A stretch of DNA of 64,000 nt from an uncultured Flaviramulus sp. (lineage in GTDB: Bacteria > Bacteroidota > Bacteroidia > Flavobacteriales > Flavobacteriaceae). Under the pieces are notes generated by a model, which made no database searches, had not been told where the DNA came from, and saw nothing but the letters and a program-made list of their open reading frames with translations. The stretch's first letter is position 1, and every line of letters starts with the position of its first letter. Made by a program: the position numbers and the translations under genes. Positions 40,516-51,922 of the stretch are shown here, piece after piece. The stretch is taken from positions 1 to 64,000 of the forward strand of contig CANKVS010000009.1 of assembly GCA_947487155.1 (NCBI GenBank), given 5' to 3'.

Positions 40516-43500
40516 ATGTTATCAACACAAGCTGAAAGATTAAATTTCTCGTCTATTGTAAATAGAACAGAATATCCAGATTTCTTGGATATTCAGATTA
40601 AATCCTTCCAGGATTTTTTCCAATTAGAAACAAAATCTGAAGAAAGAGGAGATGAAGGTCTTTATAATACCTTTATGGAAAACTTTCCAATTACAGACTC
40701 TCGTAATCAATTTGTTTTAGAATTTTTAGATTACTTTGTAGATCCACCAAGATATGCTATTGATGAGTGTATTGAAAGAGGTCTCACTTACAGCGTTCCG
40801 CTAAAAGCAAGGTTAAAGTTATATTGTACAGACCCTGAACATGAGGATTTCGAGACCATTGTTCAAGATGTGTACTTAGGAACCATACCTTACATGACAC
40901 CTTCTGGTACATTTTGTATCAACGGTGCAGAACGTGTAGTAGTATCTCAATTACACCGTTCACCAGGGGTATTCTTTGGTCAATCATTCCATGCTAATGG
41001 TACAAAATTATATTCTGCGAGAGTAATTCCATTCAAGGGATCTTGGATTGAATTCGCTACCGATATTAACCAAGTTATGTATGCTTACATTGACAGAAAG
41101 AAAAAGTTACCTGTTACAACATTATTTAGAGCAATTGGTTTTGAACGCGATAAAGATATTTTAGAAATTTTTGATCTTGCTGAAGAAGTTAAAGCATCAA
41201 AATCTGGATTAAAAAAATATATAGGACGTAAACTTGCTGCGCGTGTATTAAATACATGGCACGAGGATTTTGTTGATGAAGATACAGGAGAAGTAGTATC
41301 TATCGAGCGTAACGAAATTGTGCTTGATCGTGATACTATTGTAGATAAAGACAATATAGAAGAAATTCTTGAAGCTGGTGTTAAAACCATTCTTTTACAT
41401 AAAGAAAGTGCAGAACAAGGCGATTATGCTATTATTCATAACACACTTCAAAAAGACCCAACAAACTCTGAAAAAGAGGCTGTTGAACATATCTATAGAC
41501 AATTACGTAATGCTGAGCCACCAGATGAGGAAACAGCACGTGGTATTATTGATAAATTATTCTTCTCTGACCAACGTTACTCTTTAGGTGAAGTAGGTCG
41601 TTATAGAATGAACAAAAAATTACAGTTAGATATTGGAATGGATAAGCAAGTGCTTACCAAAGAAGATATTATAACAATCATAAAATATTTAATCGAACTT
41701 ATCAATTCAAAAGCTGAGATTGATGATATTGATCACTTATCTAACCGTCGTGTACGTACTGTTGGTGAGCAATTATCACAACAATTTGGAGTTGGTTTAG
41801 CACGTATGGCACGTACTATTCGTGAGCGTATGAACGTTCGTGACAATGAAGTGTTTACACCAATTGATTTAATTAATGCAAAGACATTATCGTCTGTTAT
41901 TAACTCTTTCTTTGGTACAAACCAGTTGTCTCAATTTATGGATCAAACAAATCCATTAGCAGAGATAACACACAAACGTCGTTTATCTGCATTAGGACCT
42001 GGAGGTTTATCTAGAGAAAGAGCAGGATTCGAGGTTCGTGATGTTCACTATACACACTACGGACGTTTATGTCCTATTGAAACGCCAGAGGGACCAAACA
42101 TTGGTTTAATATCATCCCTTTCTGTATTTGCTAAAGTGAATTCTATGGGATTCATTGAGACACCATATAGAAAAGTTACCGATGGTGTTGTAGATATTAA
42201 AAATGCGCCAACTTATTTAAGTGCAGAAGAGGAAGAAGAGAAATTAATTGCTCAGGCAACTGTTGAAGTTGATGACAATGGAAAGATTTTACATGATAAG
42301 GTAATTGCAAGAATGGAAGGTGACTTCCCTGTAATTGAGCCAACTGCCGTAAACTATACAGATGTTGCACCAAATCAAATTTCATCTATATCTGCATCTT
42401 TAATTCCGTTCTTAGAGCATGATGATGCGAATAGAGCATTAATGGGATCTAACATGATGCGTCAAGCAGTACCATTATTATTGCCACAAGCACCAATTGT
42501 AGGTACAGGATTAGAGCGTCAAGTGGCTTCAGATTCTCGTGTTTTAGTTAATGCAGAAGGCAATGGCGAAGTATTGTATGTTGATGCTAATGAAATTAAA
42601 ATTCAATACGAACGTACTGAAGATGAAGCTGCTGTAAGTTTCGATAGTGATATTAAATCATACCAGTTAGTAAAATTCAGAAAAACAAACCAAGGTACAT
42701 CTATTAACCTTAAACCAATTGTGGTAAAAGGTGATAAAGTAACTAAGGGGCAAGTATTATGTGAAGGTTATGCCACTCAAAAAGGTGAGTTAGCTTTAGG
42801 TAGAAACATGAAAGTAGCCTTTATGCCTTGGAAAGGATATAATTTTGAGGATGCGATTGTAATTTCTGAAAAAGTGGTTCGTGAAGATATATTCACATCT
42901 ATTCATATTGATGAATATTCTTTAGAAGTTAGAGATACCAAATTAGGTAACGAAGAGTTAACTAACGATATTCCTAACGTATCAGAAGAAGCAACTAAAG
43001 ATTTAGATGAAAACGGAATGATTCGCGTTGGTGCAGAAGTAAAACCTGGCGACATTCTTATTGGTAAGATTACACCTAAAGGAGAATCTGATCCAACACC
43101 TGAGGAAAAATTATTACGTGCTATCTTTGGAGATAAAGCAGGCGATGTAAAAGATGCCTCTTTAAAAGCATCACCATCTTTAAATGGTGTTGTAATTGAA
43201 AAGAAATTATTTGCACGAGCTGTAAAAGATAAACGTAAAAGAGCTCAAGATAAAGATGATATTTTAGCATTAGAAGCACAATACGATAGAAAATTTGATG
43301 ATTTAAAAGATACTTTAATTGAAAAATTATTCGCTATTGTAAATGGTAAAACAGCTCAAGGTATTTTTAACGATTTAGGTGAAGAAGTATTACCAAAAGG
43401 TAAGAAGTTTACACTTAAAATGTTAAATGCAGTTGATGATTATGCGCATTTAGTATCTGGTAAATGGACAACAGATGACCATACAAACAAACTTGTAGCA

Positions 43501-44328
43501 GATTTAATTCATAACTATAAAATTAAAGAAAACGACTTACAAGGATCTTTAAGACGTGAGAAGTTTACAATTTCGGTAGGTGATGAATTACCTGCAGGTA
43601 TTATTAAATTAGCAAAAGTATATATTGCTAAAAAGCGTAAACTAAAAGTAGGTGATAAAATGGCAGGACGCCACGGTAACAAAGGTATTGTTGCACGTAT
43701 CGTTCGTCAAGAAGATATGCCGTTCTTAGAAGATGGAACGCCAGTTGATATTGTATTAAATCCATTAGGTGTACCATCTCGTATGAATATTGGACAGATT
43801 TACGAAACCGTTTTAGGATGGGCTGGACAAGACTTAGGACGTACTTATGCAACACCAATTTTTGATGGTGCTACTATAGAACAGATTAACGAATTTACAG
43901 ATGAAGCTGGAATTCCAAGATACGGACATACCTATTTATACGATGGTGGAACAGGACAACGTTTCGATCAACCAGCAACTGTTGGTGTGATTTATATGTT
44001 GAAACTAGGACACATGGTAGACGATAAAATGCACGCACGTTCTATTGGACCTTACTCATTAATTACACAACAACCATTAGGTGGTAAAGCACAGTTTGGT
44101 GGACAACGTTTTGGTGAGATGGAAGTTTGGGCACTTGAAGCTTATGGCGCATCAAGTACTTTACGTGAGATTTTAACTGTGAAATCTGATGATGTTATTG
44201 GAAGAGCTAAAACATACGAAAGTATTGTTAAAGGCGAGCCAATGCCAGATCCAGGGTTACCAGAATCATTCAACGTACTTATGCACGAATTGAAAGGTTT
44301 AGGATTAGATATCAGATTAGAAGAATAA
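40516..44328 (+). CDS. rpoB: RNA polymerase beta subunit
   Basis: The 1270-residue subunit starts at the ATG 40516 ([20 protein letters not shown]); an in-frame TTG just before is not needed. The rifampicin region has [20 protein letters not shown] and [20 protein letters not shown]. The catalytic and bridge parts include [20 protein letters not shown] and [19 protein letters not shown]. It ends with a [20 protein letters not shown] clamp segment. Leu/Ser/His at rifampicin-contact sites look wild type. It is followed by a heptad inverted element and rpoC. Confidence 0.99.
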   Translation: MLSTQAERLNFSSIVNRTEYPDFLDIQIKSFQDFFQLETKSEERGDEGLYNTFMENFPITDSRNQFVLEFLDYFVDPPRYAIDECIERGLTYSVPLKARLKLYCTDPEHEDFETIVQDVYLGTIPYMTPSGTFCINGAERVVVSQLHRSPGVFFGQSFHANGTKLYSARVIPFKGSWIEFATDINQVMYAYIDRKKKLPVTTLFRAIGFERDKDILEIFDLAEEVKASKSGLKKYIGRKLAARVLNTWHEDFVDEDTGEVVSIERNEIVLDRDTIVDKDNIEEILEAGVKTILLHKESAEQGDYAIIHNTLQKDPTNSEKEAVEHIYRQLRNAEPPDEETARGIIDKLFFSDQRYSLGEVGRYRMNKKLQLDIGMDKQVLTKEDIITIIKYLIELINSKAEIDDIDHLSNRRVRTVGEQLSQQFGVGLARMARTIRERMNVRDNEVFTPIDLINAKTLSSVINSFFGTNQLSQFMDQTNPLAEITHKRRLSALGPGGLSRERAGFEVRDVHYTHYGRLCPIETPEGPNIGLISSLSVFAKVNSMGFIETPYRKVTDGVVDIKNAPTYLSAEEEEEKLIAQATVEVDDNGKILHDKVIARMEGDFPVIEPTAVNYTDVAPNQISSISASLIPFLEHDDANRALMGSNMMRQAVPLLLPQAPIVGTGLERQVASDSRVLVNAEGNGEVLYVDANEIKIQYERTEDEAAVSFDSDIKSYQLVKFRKTNQGTSINLKPIVVKGDKVTKGQVLCEGYATQKGELALGRNMKVAFMPWKGYNFEDAIVISEKVVREDIFTSIHIDEYSLEVRDTKLGNEELTNDIPNVSEEATKDLDENGMIRVGAEVKPGDILIGKITPKGESDPTPEEKLLRAIFGDKAGDVKDASLKASPSLNGVVIEKKLFARAVKDKRKRAQDKDDILALEAQYDRKFDDLKDTLIEKLFAIVNGKTAQGIFNDLGEEVLPKGKKFTLKMLNAVDDYAHLVSGKWTTDDHTNKLVADLIHNYKIKENDLQGSLRREKFTISVGDELPAGIIKLAKVYIAKKRKLKVGDKMAGRHGNKGIVARIVRQEDMPFLEDGTPVDIVLNPLGVPSRMNIGQIYETVLGWAGQDLGRTYATPIFDGATIEQINEFTDEAGIPRYGHTYLYDGGTGQRFDQPATVGVIYMLKLGHMVDDKMHARSIGPYSLITQQPLGGKAQFGGQRFGEMEVWALEAYGASSTLREILTVKSDDVIGRAKTYESIVKGEPMPDPGLPESFNVLMHELKGLGLDIRLEE

Positions 44329-44340
44329 AAAAATAGTTAG

Positions 44341-44393
44341 CAGTTAACAGTCAGCAGTAGGCACTGCGCACTGAAACTGAATACTGAATACTA
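44341..44393. repeat. Heptad-spaced CAGT/ACTG inverted element in the rpoB-rpoC gap
   Basis: CAGT starts at 44341, 44348 and 44355; after the centre, ACTG starts at 44363, 44370, 44376, 44383 and ACTA at 44390, almost all 7 bases apart. GCAGT-AGGC-ACTGC (44354-44367) forms the central hairpin. It fills the 72-base gap. Confidence 0.75.
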
Positions 44394-44400
44394 TAAAGAC

Positions 44401-47400
44401 ATGGCAAGAAAACAAGATAAGCATACAGTAAGGAGATTTAATAAAATCTCAATTGGTTTAGCATCACCAGAATCTATTTTAGCAGAATCTAGAGGTGAGG
44501 TTTTAAAACCAGAAACTATTAATTATCGAACACACAAACCAGAACGCGATGGTTTGTTTTGTGAGCGTATTTTTGGTCCTGTAAAGGATTATGAGTGTGC
44601 TTGTGGTAAATACAAACGTATCCGTTATAAAGGTATTGTATGCGATAGATGTGGTGTAGAAGTTACTGAGAAGAAAGTACGTAGAGATCGTGTGGGACAC
44701 ATTAATTTAGTAGTTCCTGTAGCACACATTTGGTACTTCCGTTCCTTACCAAATAAAATAGGATATTTATTAGGATTACCATCTAAGAAATTGGATATGA
44801 TTATTTACTACGAACGTTATGTAGTTATTCAACCAGGTAATGCTAAAAATGAAGAAGGAGAACCATTACAAAAAATGGATTTCCTTACAGAAGAAGAATA
44901 CTTAAACATTCTTGAAGAGCTTCCGCAAGACAACCAATACTTAGATGATACCGATCCTAACAAGTTCCTTGCTAAAATGGGAGCCGAATGTTTGATTGAA
45001 TTATTATCTAGAATCGATTTAGAAGCGTTATCATACGAGTTGCGTCATAAAGCAAATACCGAAACGTCTAAACAACGTAAAACTGAAGCGTTAAAACGTT
45101 TACAAGTTGTGGAGTCGTTGCGCGAATCTAATAACAATAGAGAGAATCGTCCAGAATGGATGATTATGAAAGTTGTGCCAATTATTCCACCAGAATTACG
45201 TCCTTTAGTGCCGTTAGATGGTGGTCGTTTTGCAACGTCCGATTTAAATGATTTATATCGTCGTGTAATTATCCGTAACAACCGTTTAAAGCGATTGGTT
45301 GAGATAAAAGCACCAGAAGTAATTTTACGTAACGAAAAACGTATGTTACAAGAATCGGTAGATTCATTATTTGATAACACACGTAAATCATCAGCAGTAA
45401 AAACAGATTCTAACAGACCGTTAAAATCGTTATCAGATTCACTTAAAGGTAAGCAAGGGCGTTTCCGTCAAAACTTACTTGGTAAGCGTGTAGATTATTC
45501 GGCACGTTCTGTAATTGTTGTTGGACCAGAATTAAAATTATTTGAATGTGGATTGCCAAAAAATATGGCAGCAGAACTTTACAAACCTTTCGTCATTAGA
45601 AAACTAATTGAAAGAGGTATTGTTAAAACTGTAAAATCTGCAAAGAAAATTATAGATAAAAGAGAACCTGTAGTTTGGGATATTTTAGAGAATGTTTTAA
45701 AAGGACATCCAGTGCTTTTAAATCGTGCTCCTACACTTCACAGACTTGGTATTCAAGCTTTCCAACCAAAATTAATTGAAGGGAAAGCAATACAGTTACA
45801 CCCATTAGTATGTACTGCATTTAATGCCGATTTTGACGGTGATCAAATGGCAGTGCATTTACCACTTGGGCCAGAAGCTATTTTAGAATGTCAATTATTA
45901 ATGTTGGCATCTCATAATATTTTAAATCCAGCTAATGGATCTCCAGTAACAGTACCTTCTCAAGATATGGTACTTGGTCTTTACTATATGACTAAGTTAC
46001 GTAAGTCTACTCCAGAAGTGCCTATTCAAGGTGAAGGTTTAACATTCTATTCGCCAGAAGAAGTTGTTATTGCTTTTAACGAGAAGCGCGTAGATTTAAA
46101 TGCAGGTATTAAAGTACGAACTATCGATATTAACGAAGAAGGTAAACTCGATAGAATGATTGTTGAAACGACTGTTGGTCGTGTATTATTTAATCAACAT
46201 GTGCCACAATCAGCTGGATATATAAATCAAGTATTAACTAAAAAGTCTTTAAGAGATATTATTGGAGACATACTTAAAGTGACTTCAGTTCCTGAAACAG
46301 CAGACTTTTTAGATGCCATTAGAACCTTAGGGTTTAAATTTGCATTCCAAGGCGGATTATCATTTAGTTTAGGAGATATTATCATTCCACCAGAAAAACA
46401 AGGAATGATTGATAAAGCTAATGGTTTAGTTGATGGTATTACTGGTAACTATAACATGGGACTTATAACAAATAACGAGCGTTATAACCAAGTTATTGAT
46501 ATCTGGACCTCTACAAATGCTGAATTAACAGAGCTATCAATGAAGCGTATTCGTGAAGACCAACAAGGGTTTAACTCGGTGTTTATGATGCTTGATTCTG
46601 GAGCTCGTGGATCTAAAGAACAGATTCGTCAGTTAACAGGTATGCGTGGATTAATGGCGAAGCCTAAAAAATCGAATGCAGGTGGCGGAGAGATTATTGA
46701 AAACCCGATTCTTTCTAACTTTAAAGAAGGGCTTTCAATTTTAGAATACTTTATTTCTACGCACGGTGCTCGTAAAGGTCTTGCAGATACAGCACTTAAA
46801 ACTGCCGATGCAGGATATTTAACACGTCGTTTAGTTGATGTGTCTCAAGATGTTATTATTAATACTGAAGATTGTGGAACTTTAAGAGGTGTAGAAGTTG
46901 AACCTTTAAAGAAAAACGATGAAGTTGTTGAAACTCTTGAAGAACGTATTGTTGGACGTGTATCATTAAATGATGTTCATAACCCATTAACAGACGAGTT
47001 ATTAGTTTCTGCGGGTCAGTTAATTGAAGATGATATAGCAAAAGCTATTCAAGAATCACCAATTGAAAGTTTAGAAGTTCGTTCAGCATTAAGTTGTGAA
47101 GCGTTAAGAGGAATATGTGCTAAATGTTACGGTCGTAATTTAGCGACAGGTAAGATGGTACAACGTGGTGAAGCAGTTGGAGTTGTTGCGGCACAATCAA
47201 TTGGAGAACCAGGTACACAATTAACACTTCGTACATTCCACGTAGGTGGTATTGCAGGAAACATTTCAGAAGAAAACAAATTAGCTGTTAAGTTTGATGG
47301 TGTTGCCGAAATCGAAGATTTAAAAACAGTTAAGGGAGAAGATAGCGAAGGAAAAGAGGTTGATATTGTAATATCTCGTACATCTGAAATTAAACTTACC

Positions 47401-48702
47401 GATAAGAAAACAGGTATTGTTTTAAGTACTAACAATATTCCTTACGGATCTACTATTTATATTAAAAATGGAGATAAATTAACTAAAGGAGATGTTGTTT
47501 GTTCTTGGGATCCATATAACGGTGTAATTATTTCAGAATTTGCTGGTAAAGTAAAATATGAAAACATCGAACAAGGTGTTACTTATCAAGTAGAAATTGA
47601 TGAACAAACTGGTTTCCAAGAAAAAGTAATTTCAGAATCTAGAAATAAAAAGCTTATTCCAACACTTCATATTGAAGATGGAAAAGGTGAAACGATCCGT
47701 TCTTACAATTTACCTGTAGGTGCTCACTTAATGATTGACGATGGTGAGAAAATTAGTATTGGTAAAATATTAGTTAAAATACCACGTAAATCTGCTAAAG
47801 CAGGTGATATTACTGGAGGTTTACCTCGTGTAACAGAATTGTTCGAAGCACGTAATCCTTCAAATCCAGCAGTAGTTAGTGCTATTGATGGTGTGGTGTC
47901 TTTCGGGAAAATTAAACGTGGTAATCGCGAGATTATTGTAGAATCTAAAACAGGTGATATTAAGAAATATCTAGTTAAATTATCTAATCAAATTCTTGTT
48001 CAAGAAAACGATTATGTAAAAGCTGGTATGCCATTATCTGATGGTTCTATTACACCAAACGATATTCTAAATATTAAAGGCCCTTCTGCGGTACAGCAAT
48101 ATTTGGTTAACGAAGTACAAGAGGTATATCGTTTGCAAGGTGTGAAAATTAACGATAAGCACTTTGAAGTTGTTGTAAGACAAATGATGCGTAAAGTGCG
48201 TATTATTGATTCTGGCGATACTATTTTCTTAGAAGATCAATTAGCGCATAAAGCTGATTTTATTAAAGAAAATGATGATATTTTTGGAATGAAGGTTATT
48301 GAAGATGCTGGAGACTCGGCAAATCTTAATGCAGGACAAATTGTTTCACCGCGTGAGTTGAGAGATGAAAACTCAATTTTACGTAGAGAAGATAAAAAAC
48401 TTGTTGTTGCTAGAGATGCTAAACCAGCAACCGCAACGCCAATATTACAAGGTATTACAAGAGCGTCTCTTCAAACAAAATCATTTATTTCTGCAGCATC
48501 GTTCCAAGAAACAACAAAAGTTCTTAACGAAGCAGCTGTAGCAGGTAAAGTAGATTCTTTAGAAGGTCTTAAAGAAAATGTAATTGTAGGGCATAGAATT
48601 CCAGCGGGAACAGGTATGCGTAATTACAAGGATATTATTGTAGGATCTAAAGAAGAGTTTGACGAAATGATGCAAGTTAAACAAGAGTTGAATTACAACT
48701 AA
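44401..48702 (+). CDS. rpoC: RNA polymerase beta' subunit
   Basis: The 1433-residue subunit has the zinc site [20 protein letters not shown] near the N-terminus, the catalytic NADFDGDQM motif near residue 480, the bridge-helix/trigger-loop region ([20 protein letters not shown]) and a second zinc site ([19 protein letters not shown]). It forms the polymerase core with rpoB. No insertion or break was found. It is the last large gene of the operon. Confidence 0.99.
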   Translation: MARKQDKHTVRRFNKISIGLASPESILAESRGEVLKPETINYRTHKPERDGLFCERIFGPVKDYECACGKYKRIRYKGIVCDRCGVEVTEKKVRRDRVGHINLVVPVAHIWYFRSLPNKIGYLLGLPSKKLDMIIYYERYVVIQPGNAKNEEGEPLQKMDFLTEEEYLNILEELPQDNQYLDDTDPNKFLAKMGAECLIELLSRIDLEALSYELRHKANTETSKQRKTEALKRLQVVESLRESNNNRENRPEWMIMKVVPIIPPELRPLVPLDGGRFATSDLNDLYRRVIIRNNRLKRLVEIKAPEVILRNEKRMLQESVDSLFDNTRKSSAVKTDSNRPLKSLSDSLKGKQGRFRQNLLGKRVDYSARSVIVVGPELKLFECGLPKNMAAELYKPFVIRKLIERGIVKTVKSAKKIIDKREPVVWDILENVLKGHPVLLNRAPTLHRLGIQAFQPKLIEGKAIQLHPLVCTAFNADFDGDQMAVHLPLGPEAILECQLLMLASHNILNPANGSPVTVPSQDMVLGLYYMTKLRKSTPEVPIQGEGLTFYSPEEVVIAFNEKRVDLNAGIKVRTIDINEEGKLDRMIVETTVGRVLFNQHVPQSAGYINQVLTKKSLRDIIGDILKVTSVPETADFLDAIRTLGFKFAFQGGLSFSLGDIIIPPEKQGMIDKANGLVDGITGNYNMGLITNNERYNQVIDIWTSTNAELTELSMKRIREDQQGFNSVFMMLDSGARGSKEQIRQLTGMRGLMAKPKKSNAGGGEIIENPILSNFKEGLSILEYFISTHGARKGLADTALKTADAGYLTRRLVDVSQDVIINTEDCGTLRGVEVEPLKKNDEVVETLEERIVGRVSLNDVHNPLTDELLVSAGQLIEDDIAKAIQESPIESLEVRSALSCEALRGICAKCYGRNLATGKMVQRGEAVGVVAAQSIGEPGTQLTLRTFHVGGIAGNISEENKLAVKFDGVAEIEDLKTVKGEDSEGKEVDIVISRTSEIKLTDKKTGIVLSTNNIPYGSTIYIKNGDKLTKGDVVCSWDPYNGVIISEFAGKVKYENIEQGVTYQVEIDEQTGFQEKVISESRNKKLIPTLHIEDGKGETIRSYNLPVGAHLMIDDGEKISIGKILVKIPRKSAKAGDITGGLPRVTELFEARNPSNPAVVSAIDGVVSFGKIKRGNREIIVESKTGDIKKYLVKLSNQILVQENDYVKAGMPLSDGSITPNDILNIKGPSAVQQYLVNEVQEVYRLQGVKINDKHFEVVVRQMMRKVRIIDSGDTIFLEDQLAHKADFIKENDDIFGMKVIEDAGDSANLNAGQIVSPRELRDENSILRREDKKLVVARDAKPATATPILQGITRASLQTKSFISAASFQETTKVLNEAAVAGKVDSLEGLKENVIVGHRIPAGTGMRNYKDIIVGSKEEFDEMMQVKQELNYN

Positions 48703-48710
48703 TATTTGTC

Positions 48711-48842
48711 ATTCCCGCGAAGGTGGGAATCTCATTTACCTCAACGCAGGTTGAGATTACTTATAAAAAAATCCTGCTAATATTTGGCAGGATTTTTTTA
48801 TAAAACGAAAATGTATAATAAGACTTCCACCTTCGTGGAAGT
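48711..48842. repeat. Composite hairpin element with inverted ends behind rpoC
   Basis: ATTCCCGCGAAGGTGGGAAT (48711-48730) is a member of the widespread GTCATTCCCGCGAA repeat type. ACTTCCACCTTCGTGGAAGT (48823-48842) resembles its reverse complement, so the 132-base unit has related inverted ends. Between them lie CTCAAC-GCAG-GTTGAG (48740-48755) and a terminator. Confidence 0.65.
48765..48799. terminator. Intrinsic terminator of the rpoBC operon
   Basis: AAAAAAATCCTGC, a 9-base loop, and GCAGGATTTTTTT form a stem with U-tracts in both directions, about 63 bases after the rpoC stop. Confidence 0.9.
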
Positions 48843-48861
48843 GAAAAAATAAGACTTTCTT

Positions 48862-49179
48862 ATGGCAAACGAAAAAGATAAACAAAAGCAAGGGCAAATC
48901 AATATTGAATTAGATGAAGCTGTTGCAGAAGGCACCTATTCTAATTTAGCAATCATTAACCATTCGGTTTCTGAGTTTGTTGTAGATTTTATTAGTGTAA
49001 TGCCTGGGATTCCTAAAAGTAAGGTGAAATCTAGAATTATATTAACGCCACAACATGCTAAACGCTTATTAAAAGCATTGGGTGATAATGTATTGAGATT
49101 TGAAAACGCCCATGGTGAAATTAAAGATTACGAGCAACCTCCTATTCCATTAAATTTCGGACCAACAGGACAAGCATAA
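48862..49179 (+). CDS. DUF3467 protein
   Basis: The 105-residue protein has INIELDEAVAEGTYSNLAII, FVVDFISVMPGIPKSKVKSR and LTPQHAKRLLKALGDNV, the DUF3467 core. The family is small, cytoplasmic and of unknown function, and it often follows rpoC in Bacteroidota, hinting at a link to transcription. It lies after the rpoBC terminator and so needs its own promoter or readthrough. Confidence 0.88.
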   Translation: MANEKDKQKQGQINIELDEAVAEGTYSNLAIINHSVSEFVVDFISVMPGIPKSKVKSRIILTPQHAKRLLKALGDNVLRFENAHGEIKDYEQPPIPLNFGPTGQA

Positions 49180-49287
49180 TATTTTAATGAGGAATTAAGA
49201 ATGATATTTTAAAGGTTGTTCGAAATGTTTTTTTCATCAACCTTCTGTTTTTATTAAATTTGAAACAGATAGAACAAGATTAACAAA

Positions 49288-49325
49288 AGCTTTTGGAATA
49301 ATTTATTTCAAAGGCTTTTTTATTA
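49288..49325. terminator. Bidirectional terminator between DUF3467 and yjdI genes
   Basis: AAAAGCTTTTGGAATAA pairs imperfectly with TTATTTCAAAGGCTTTTTT. It lies in the convergent gap. An additional AAGGTTG/CAACCTT stem (about 49212-49244) is nearer the DUF3467 stop. Confidence 0.7.
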
Positions 49326-49550
49326 AGCTACATCTTTATTTACGTAAAATTGTAAAGCACCCGATGGGCATTTTTTTACTTGTTTAATAATTTTTTTTGT
49401 AGAAGCAGCTTCTAGGTCAATCCAAGGAATAACAGAATCTCGAAATACATTTGAGAGTTCTTTTGCACAATGGTCAGCATGTATGCAAACACAAGGATTA
49501 AAAGTGACAGTAATATCTAAATTACTGAAAACGTTGGCTTTAGTTTTCAT
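49323..49550 (-). CDS. YjdI-like (4Fe-4S) mono-cluster protein
   Basis: The 75-residue protein has four Cys in the Fer4_19 pattern: NPCVCIHADHCAKEL and KKCPSGAL, enough for a single 4Fe-4S cluster. E. coli YjdI is the uncharacterised relative. A VIPWIDLEAASTKKIIKQV segment joins the two Cys sites. It may be an electron carrier. The 129-base upstream region holds tandem TTTAATCG-type repeats (49621-49663). Confidence 0.85.
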   Translation of the reverse strand: MKTKANVFSNLDITVTFNPCVCIHADHCAKELSNVFRDSVIPWIDLEAASTKKIIKQVKKCPSGALQFYVNKDVA

Positions 49551-49620
49551 AAGTAGGTTGTTTTTGGGTTGTAATTCTATTTTAAATGTATATCTGGATA
49601 TATTTTAAAAACAAAATAAC

Positions 49621-49663
49621 CGACTAAATGTATTAAAAATCGATTAAAAACCAAAATATCGAT
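49621..49663 (-). promoter_or_regulatory. Tandem ATCGAT-type repeats upstream of yjdI
   Basis: On the minus strand TTTATCGATATT, TTTAATCGATTTT and ATTTAGTCGG follow one another with their TCG cores 19-20 bases apart (plus-strand CGA at 49660, 49641 and 49621). Spacing of two helix turns suggests an activator or repressor binding cooperatively. The same motif occurs at 55226-55250. Confidence 0.5.
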
Positions 49664-49679
49664 AAACTACATGTAGATA

Positions 49680-51269
49680 TTAACTGAATTCTGAAGTAAA
49701 ATGAAACGTTATGCTCGGATATTTTTGTTGAGTCATCTTTAAAGAAAACGAAGAATCTGCTAAAAATACGAGTTGATTTTGCTTGTCTTTGGCTAAATAG
49801 CGTTGTTTCACTCTTACAAACTCTTTAAACTCTTCATTTTTTTCATCTTCAGGATCTACCCAACAGGCTTTAAAAACATTCAAATTTTCGTAAGTACATT
49901 TTGCGCCATATTCATGTTCCAATCTATATTGAATCACTTCATATTGTAGGGCACCAACAGTACCAATTACTTTTCTGCCATTTAATTCTAATGTAAATAA
50001 TTGAGCAACTCCTTCATCCATGAGTTGGTCAATACCTTTAAAAAGTTGTTTAGATTTTAACGGATCTGCATTATTAATATATCTAAAATGTTCAGGAGAA
50101 AAACTAGGAACGCCTTTATAATTTAAAACTTCACCTTCTGTTAAGGTATCACCTATTTTAAAATTTCCAGTATCTTGTAAACCTACAATATCTCCAGGAT
50201 AGGAAATGTCTACAATTTCTTTTTTTTCTGCAAAAAATGCGTTAGGACTAGAAAACTTTACTTTTTTATTGTTTCTAACATGCAAATAAGGCGCATTACG
50301 TTTAAACTCACCAGATACAATTTTTACAAAAGCTAAACGGTTTCTGTGGTTAGGATCCATATTAGCATGTATTTTAAATACAAAACCAGAAAACTTATTT
50401 TCATCGGGTTGTACCAAGCGTTCTTCACTTTGTTTAGCTCTTGGTGTTGGTGCGATGTCTACAAAACAATCTAATAATTCTCTAACTCCAAAATTATTTA
50501 AAGCCGAACCAAAAAATACAGGTTGTAAATTTCCGTTAAGGTAATTTTCTTTATCAAACTCTGGATAAATACCTTCAACTAGTTCTATTTCTTCTCGTAA
50601 TGTATGGGCTGCTTTATCGCCTATTAAGGAATCTAATTCTGGTGATGATAAATCTGAAATTTCTACAGTCTCTTCAATATCTTTTCTGCTATCACCACTA
50701 AACAGGTTTACGTTTTTCTCCCAGATATTATAAATGCCCTTAAAGTCGTAACCCATTCCAATAGGAAAACTTAAAGGTGTAACTTTTAGCCCTAATTTTT
50801 GTTCAACTTCATCTAACAAATCAAACGCATCTTTTCCTTCTCTATCCATTTTATTAATGAATACAATCATAGGAATGTTTCTCATACGGCAAACTTCAAC
50901 CAGTTTTTTTGTTTGTTCTTCAACACCTTTAGCAACATCAATAACTACAATAACGCTATCTACAGCAGTAAGGGTTCTAAAGGTATCTTCAGCAAAATCT
51001 TTGTGCCCAGGTGTATCTAAAATATTGATTTTTATTCCATTGTATTCAAAAGCTAAAACTGAAGTTGCTACCGAAATTCCACGCTGGCGTTCAATTTCCA
51101 TAAAGTCACTAGTAGCACCCTTTTTTATTTTATTACTTTTTACCGCACCTGCTTCTTGAATAGCACCTCCAAAAAGTAAAAGTTTTTCGGTTAAGGTTGT
51201 TTTACCAGCATCGGGGTGCGATATAATACCAAAGGTTCTTCTGCGTTCAATTTCTTTTAAAAAGCTCAT
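49680..51269 (-). CDS. prfC: Peptide chain release factor 3
   Basis: The 529-residue GTPase recycles RF1/RF2 after termination. G1 is SHPDAGKTTLTE, DTPGHKDF follows, and NKMDRE is the G4 motif. An EF-G-like domain II and the RF3 C-terminal domain ending KYPSITFHFTSEFS follow. I use the ATG at 51269 (MSFLKEIERRRTF), since 15 upstream codons are not conserved in the family and a -7 box (51291-51298) lies within them. Confidence 0.96.
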   Translation of the reverse strand: MSFLKEIERRRTFGIISHPDAGKTTLTEKLLLFGGAIQEAGAVKSNKIKKGATSDFMEIERQRGISVATSVLAFEYNGIKINILDTPGHKDFAEDTFRTLTAVDSVIVVIDVAKGVEEQTKKLVEVCRMRNIPMIVFINKMDREGKDAFDLLDEVEQKLGLKVTPLSFPIGMGYDFKGIYNIWEKNVNLFSGDSRKDIEETVEISDLSSPELDSLIGDKAAHTLREEIELVEGIYPEFDKENYLNGNLQPVFFGSALNNFGVRELLDCFVDIAPTPRAKQSEERLVQPDENKFSGFVFKIHANMDPNHRNRLAFVKIVSGEFKRNAPYLHVRNNKKVKFSSPNAFFAEKKEIVDISYPGDIVGLQDTGNFKIGDTLTEGEVLNYKGVPSFSPEHFRYINNADPLKSKQLFKGIDQLMDEGVAQLFTLELNGRKVIGTVGALQYEVIQYRLEHEYGAKCTYENLNVFKACWVDPEDEKNEEFKEFVRVKQRYLAKDKQNQLVFLADSSFSLKMTQQKYPSITFHFTSEFS

Positions 51270-51290
51270 ATATAATAATACAAATGGATG

Positions 51291-51298
51291 CAAATATA
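51291..51298 (-). promoter_or_regulatory. -7 element of prfC
   Basis: The minus strand reads TATATTTG, 21 bases before the prfC ATG. This supports the downstream start. Confidence 0.55.
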
Positions 51299-51383
51299 CT
51301 ATTATTAGCGGCAATACGAATAAATGGATATAAGCCTTTTTTAAATTTATTAAGAGATTAATACATTTTAAAAATTTACTTGG

Positions 51384-51391
51384 TATTTTTG
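51384..51391 (+). promoter_or_regulatory. -7 element of idi; transcript probably leaderless
   Basis: TATTTTTG ends only 4 bases before the idi ATG at 51396, so the transcript should start at the start codon or just inside it. Confidence 0.5.
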
Positions 51392-51395
51392 TGTA

Positions 51396-51920
51396 ATGAT
51401 AGAAGAAAAAGTTATCCTAGTTAATGAGTTAGATGAGCAAATAGGGGTGATGCCAAAAATGGAAGCTCATGAAAAAGCATTACTTCATCGTGCGTTTTCT
51501 GTTTTTATATTCAATGATAAAAATGAGTTAATGCTTCAGCAACGCTCTATAGATAAATACCATTCTCCTGGTTTATGGACTAACACATGTTGTAGCCATC
51601 AACGCGATGGAGAAAAAAATATAGAAGCGGGTAAGAGACGTTTGCAAGAAGAAATGGGATTTGTGACAGAACTTGAAGAATCTATTTCGTTTATTTATAA
51701 GGCACCGTTCGATAATGGTTTAACAGAACACGAATACGATCATGTGTTGTTAGGTAAATATAACGGAGAACCAATTATTAACCCAGATGAAGTAGCAAGT
51801 TGGAAATGGATGTCTTTAGAAGATGTAAAAGTTGATATGTCATTACATCCAGATATGTACACCGAATGGTTTAAAGTAATTTTTGATAAATTCTACGAAC
51901 ATATAAATATAACATCTTAA
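51396..51920 (+). CDS. idi: Isopentenyl-diphosphate delta-isomerase, type I
   Basis: The 174-residue Nudix-fold enzyme interconverts IPP and DMAPP for isoprenoids (carotenoids, quinones). Motifs are LHRAFSVFIFNDKNELMLQQ, the catalytic-Cys motif TNTCCSHQR and the Glu-containing TEHEYDHVLLGKY. It starts two genes spaced by 2 bases, followed by a 6-pyruvoyl-tetrahydropterin synthase homologue with which it is likely cotranscribed. Confidence 0.95.
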   Translation: MIEEKVILVNELDEQIGVMPKMEAHEKALLHRAFSVFIFNDKNELMLQQRSIDKYHSPGLWTNTCCSHQRDGEKNIEAGKRRLQEEMGFVTELEESISFIYKAPFDNGLTEHEYDHVLLGKYNGEPIINPDEVASWKWMSLEDVKVDMSLHPDMYTEWFKVIFDKFYEHINITS

Positions 51921-51922
51921 AT

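Noticed and set aside
51270..51314. Upstream ATG of prfC adding 15 residues
   Set aside because: The extra residues are not part of RF3 and a -7 box lies inside them.
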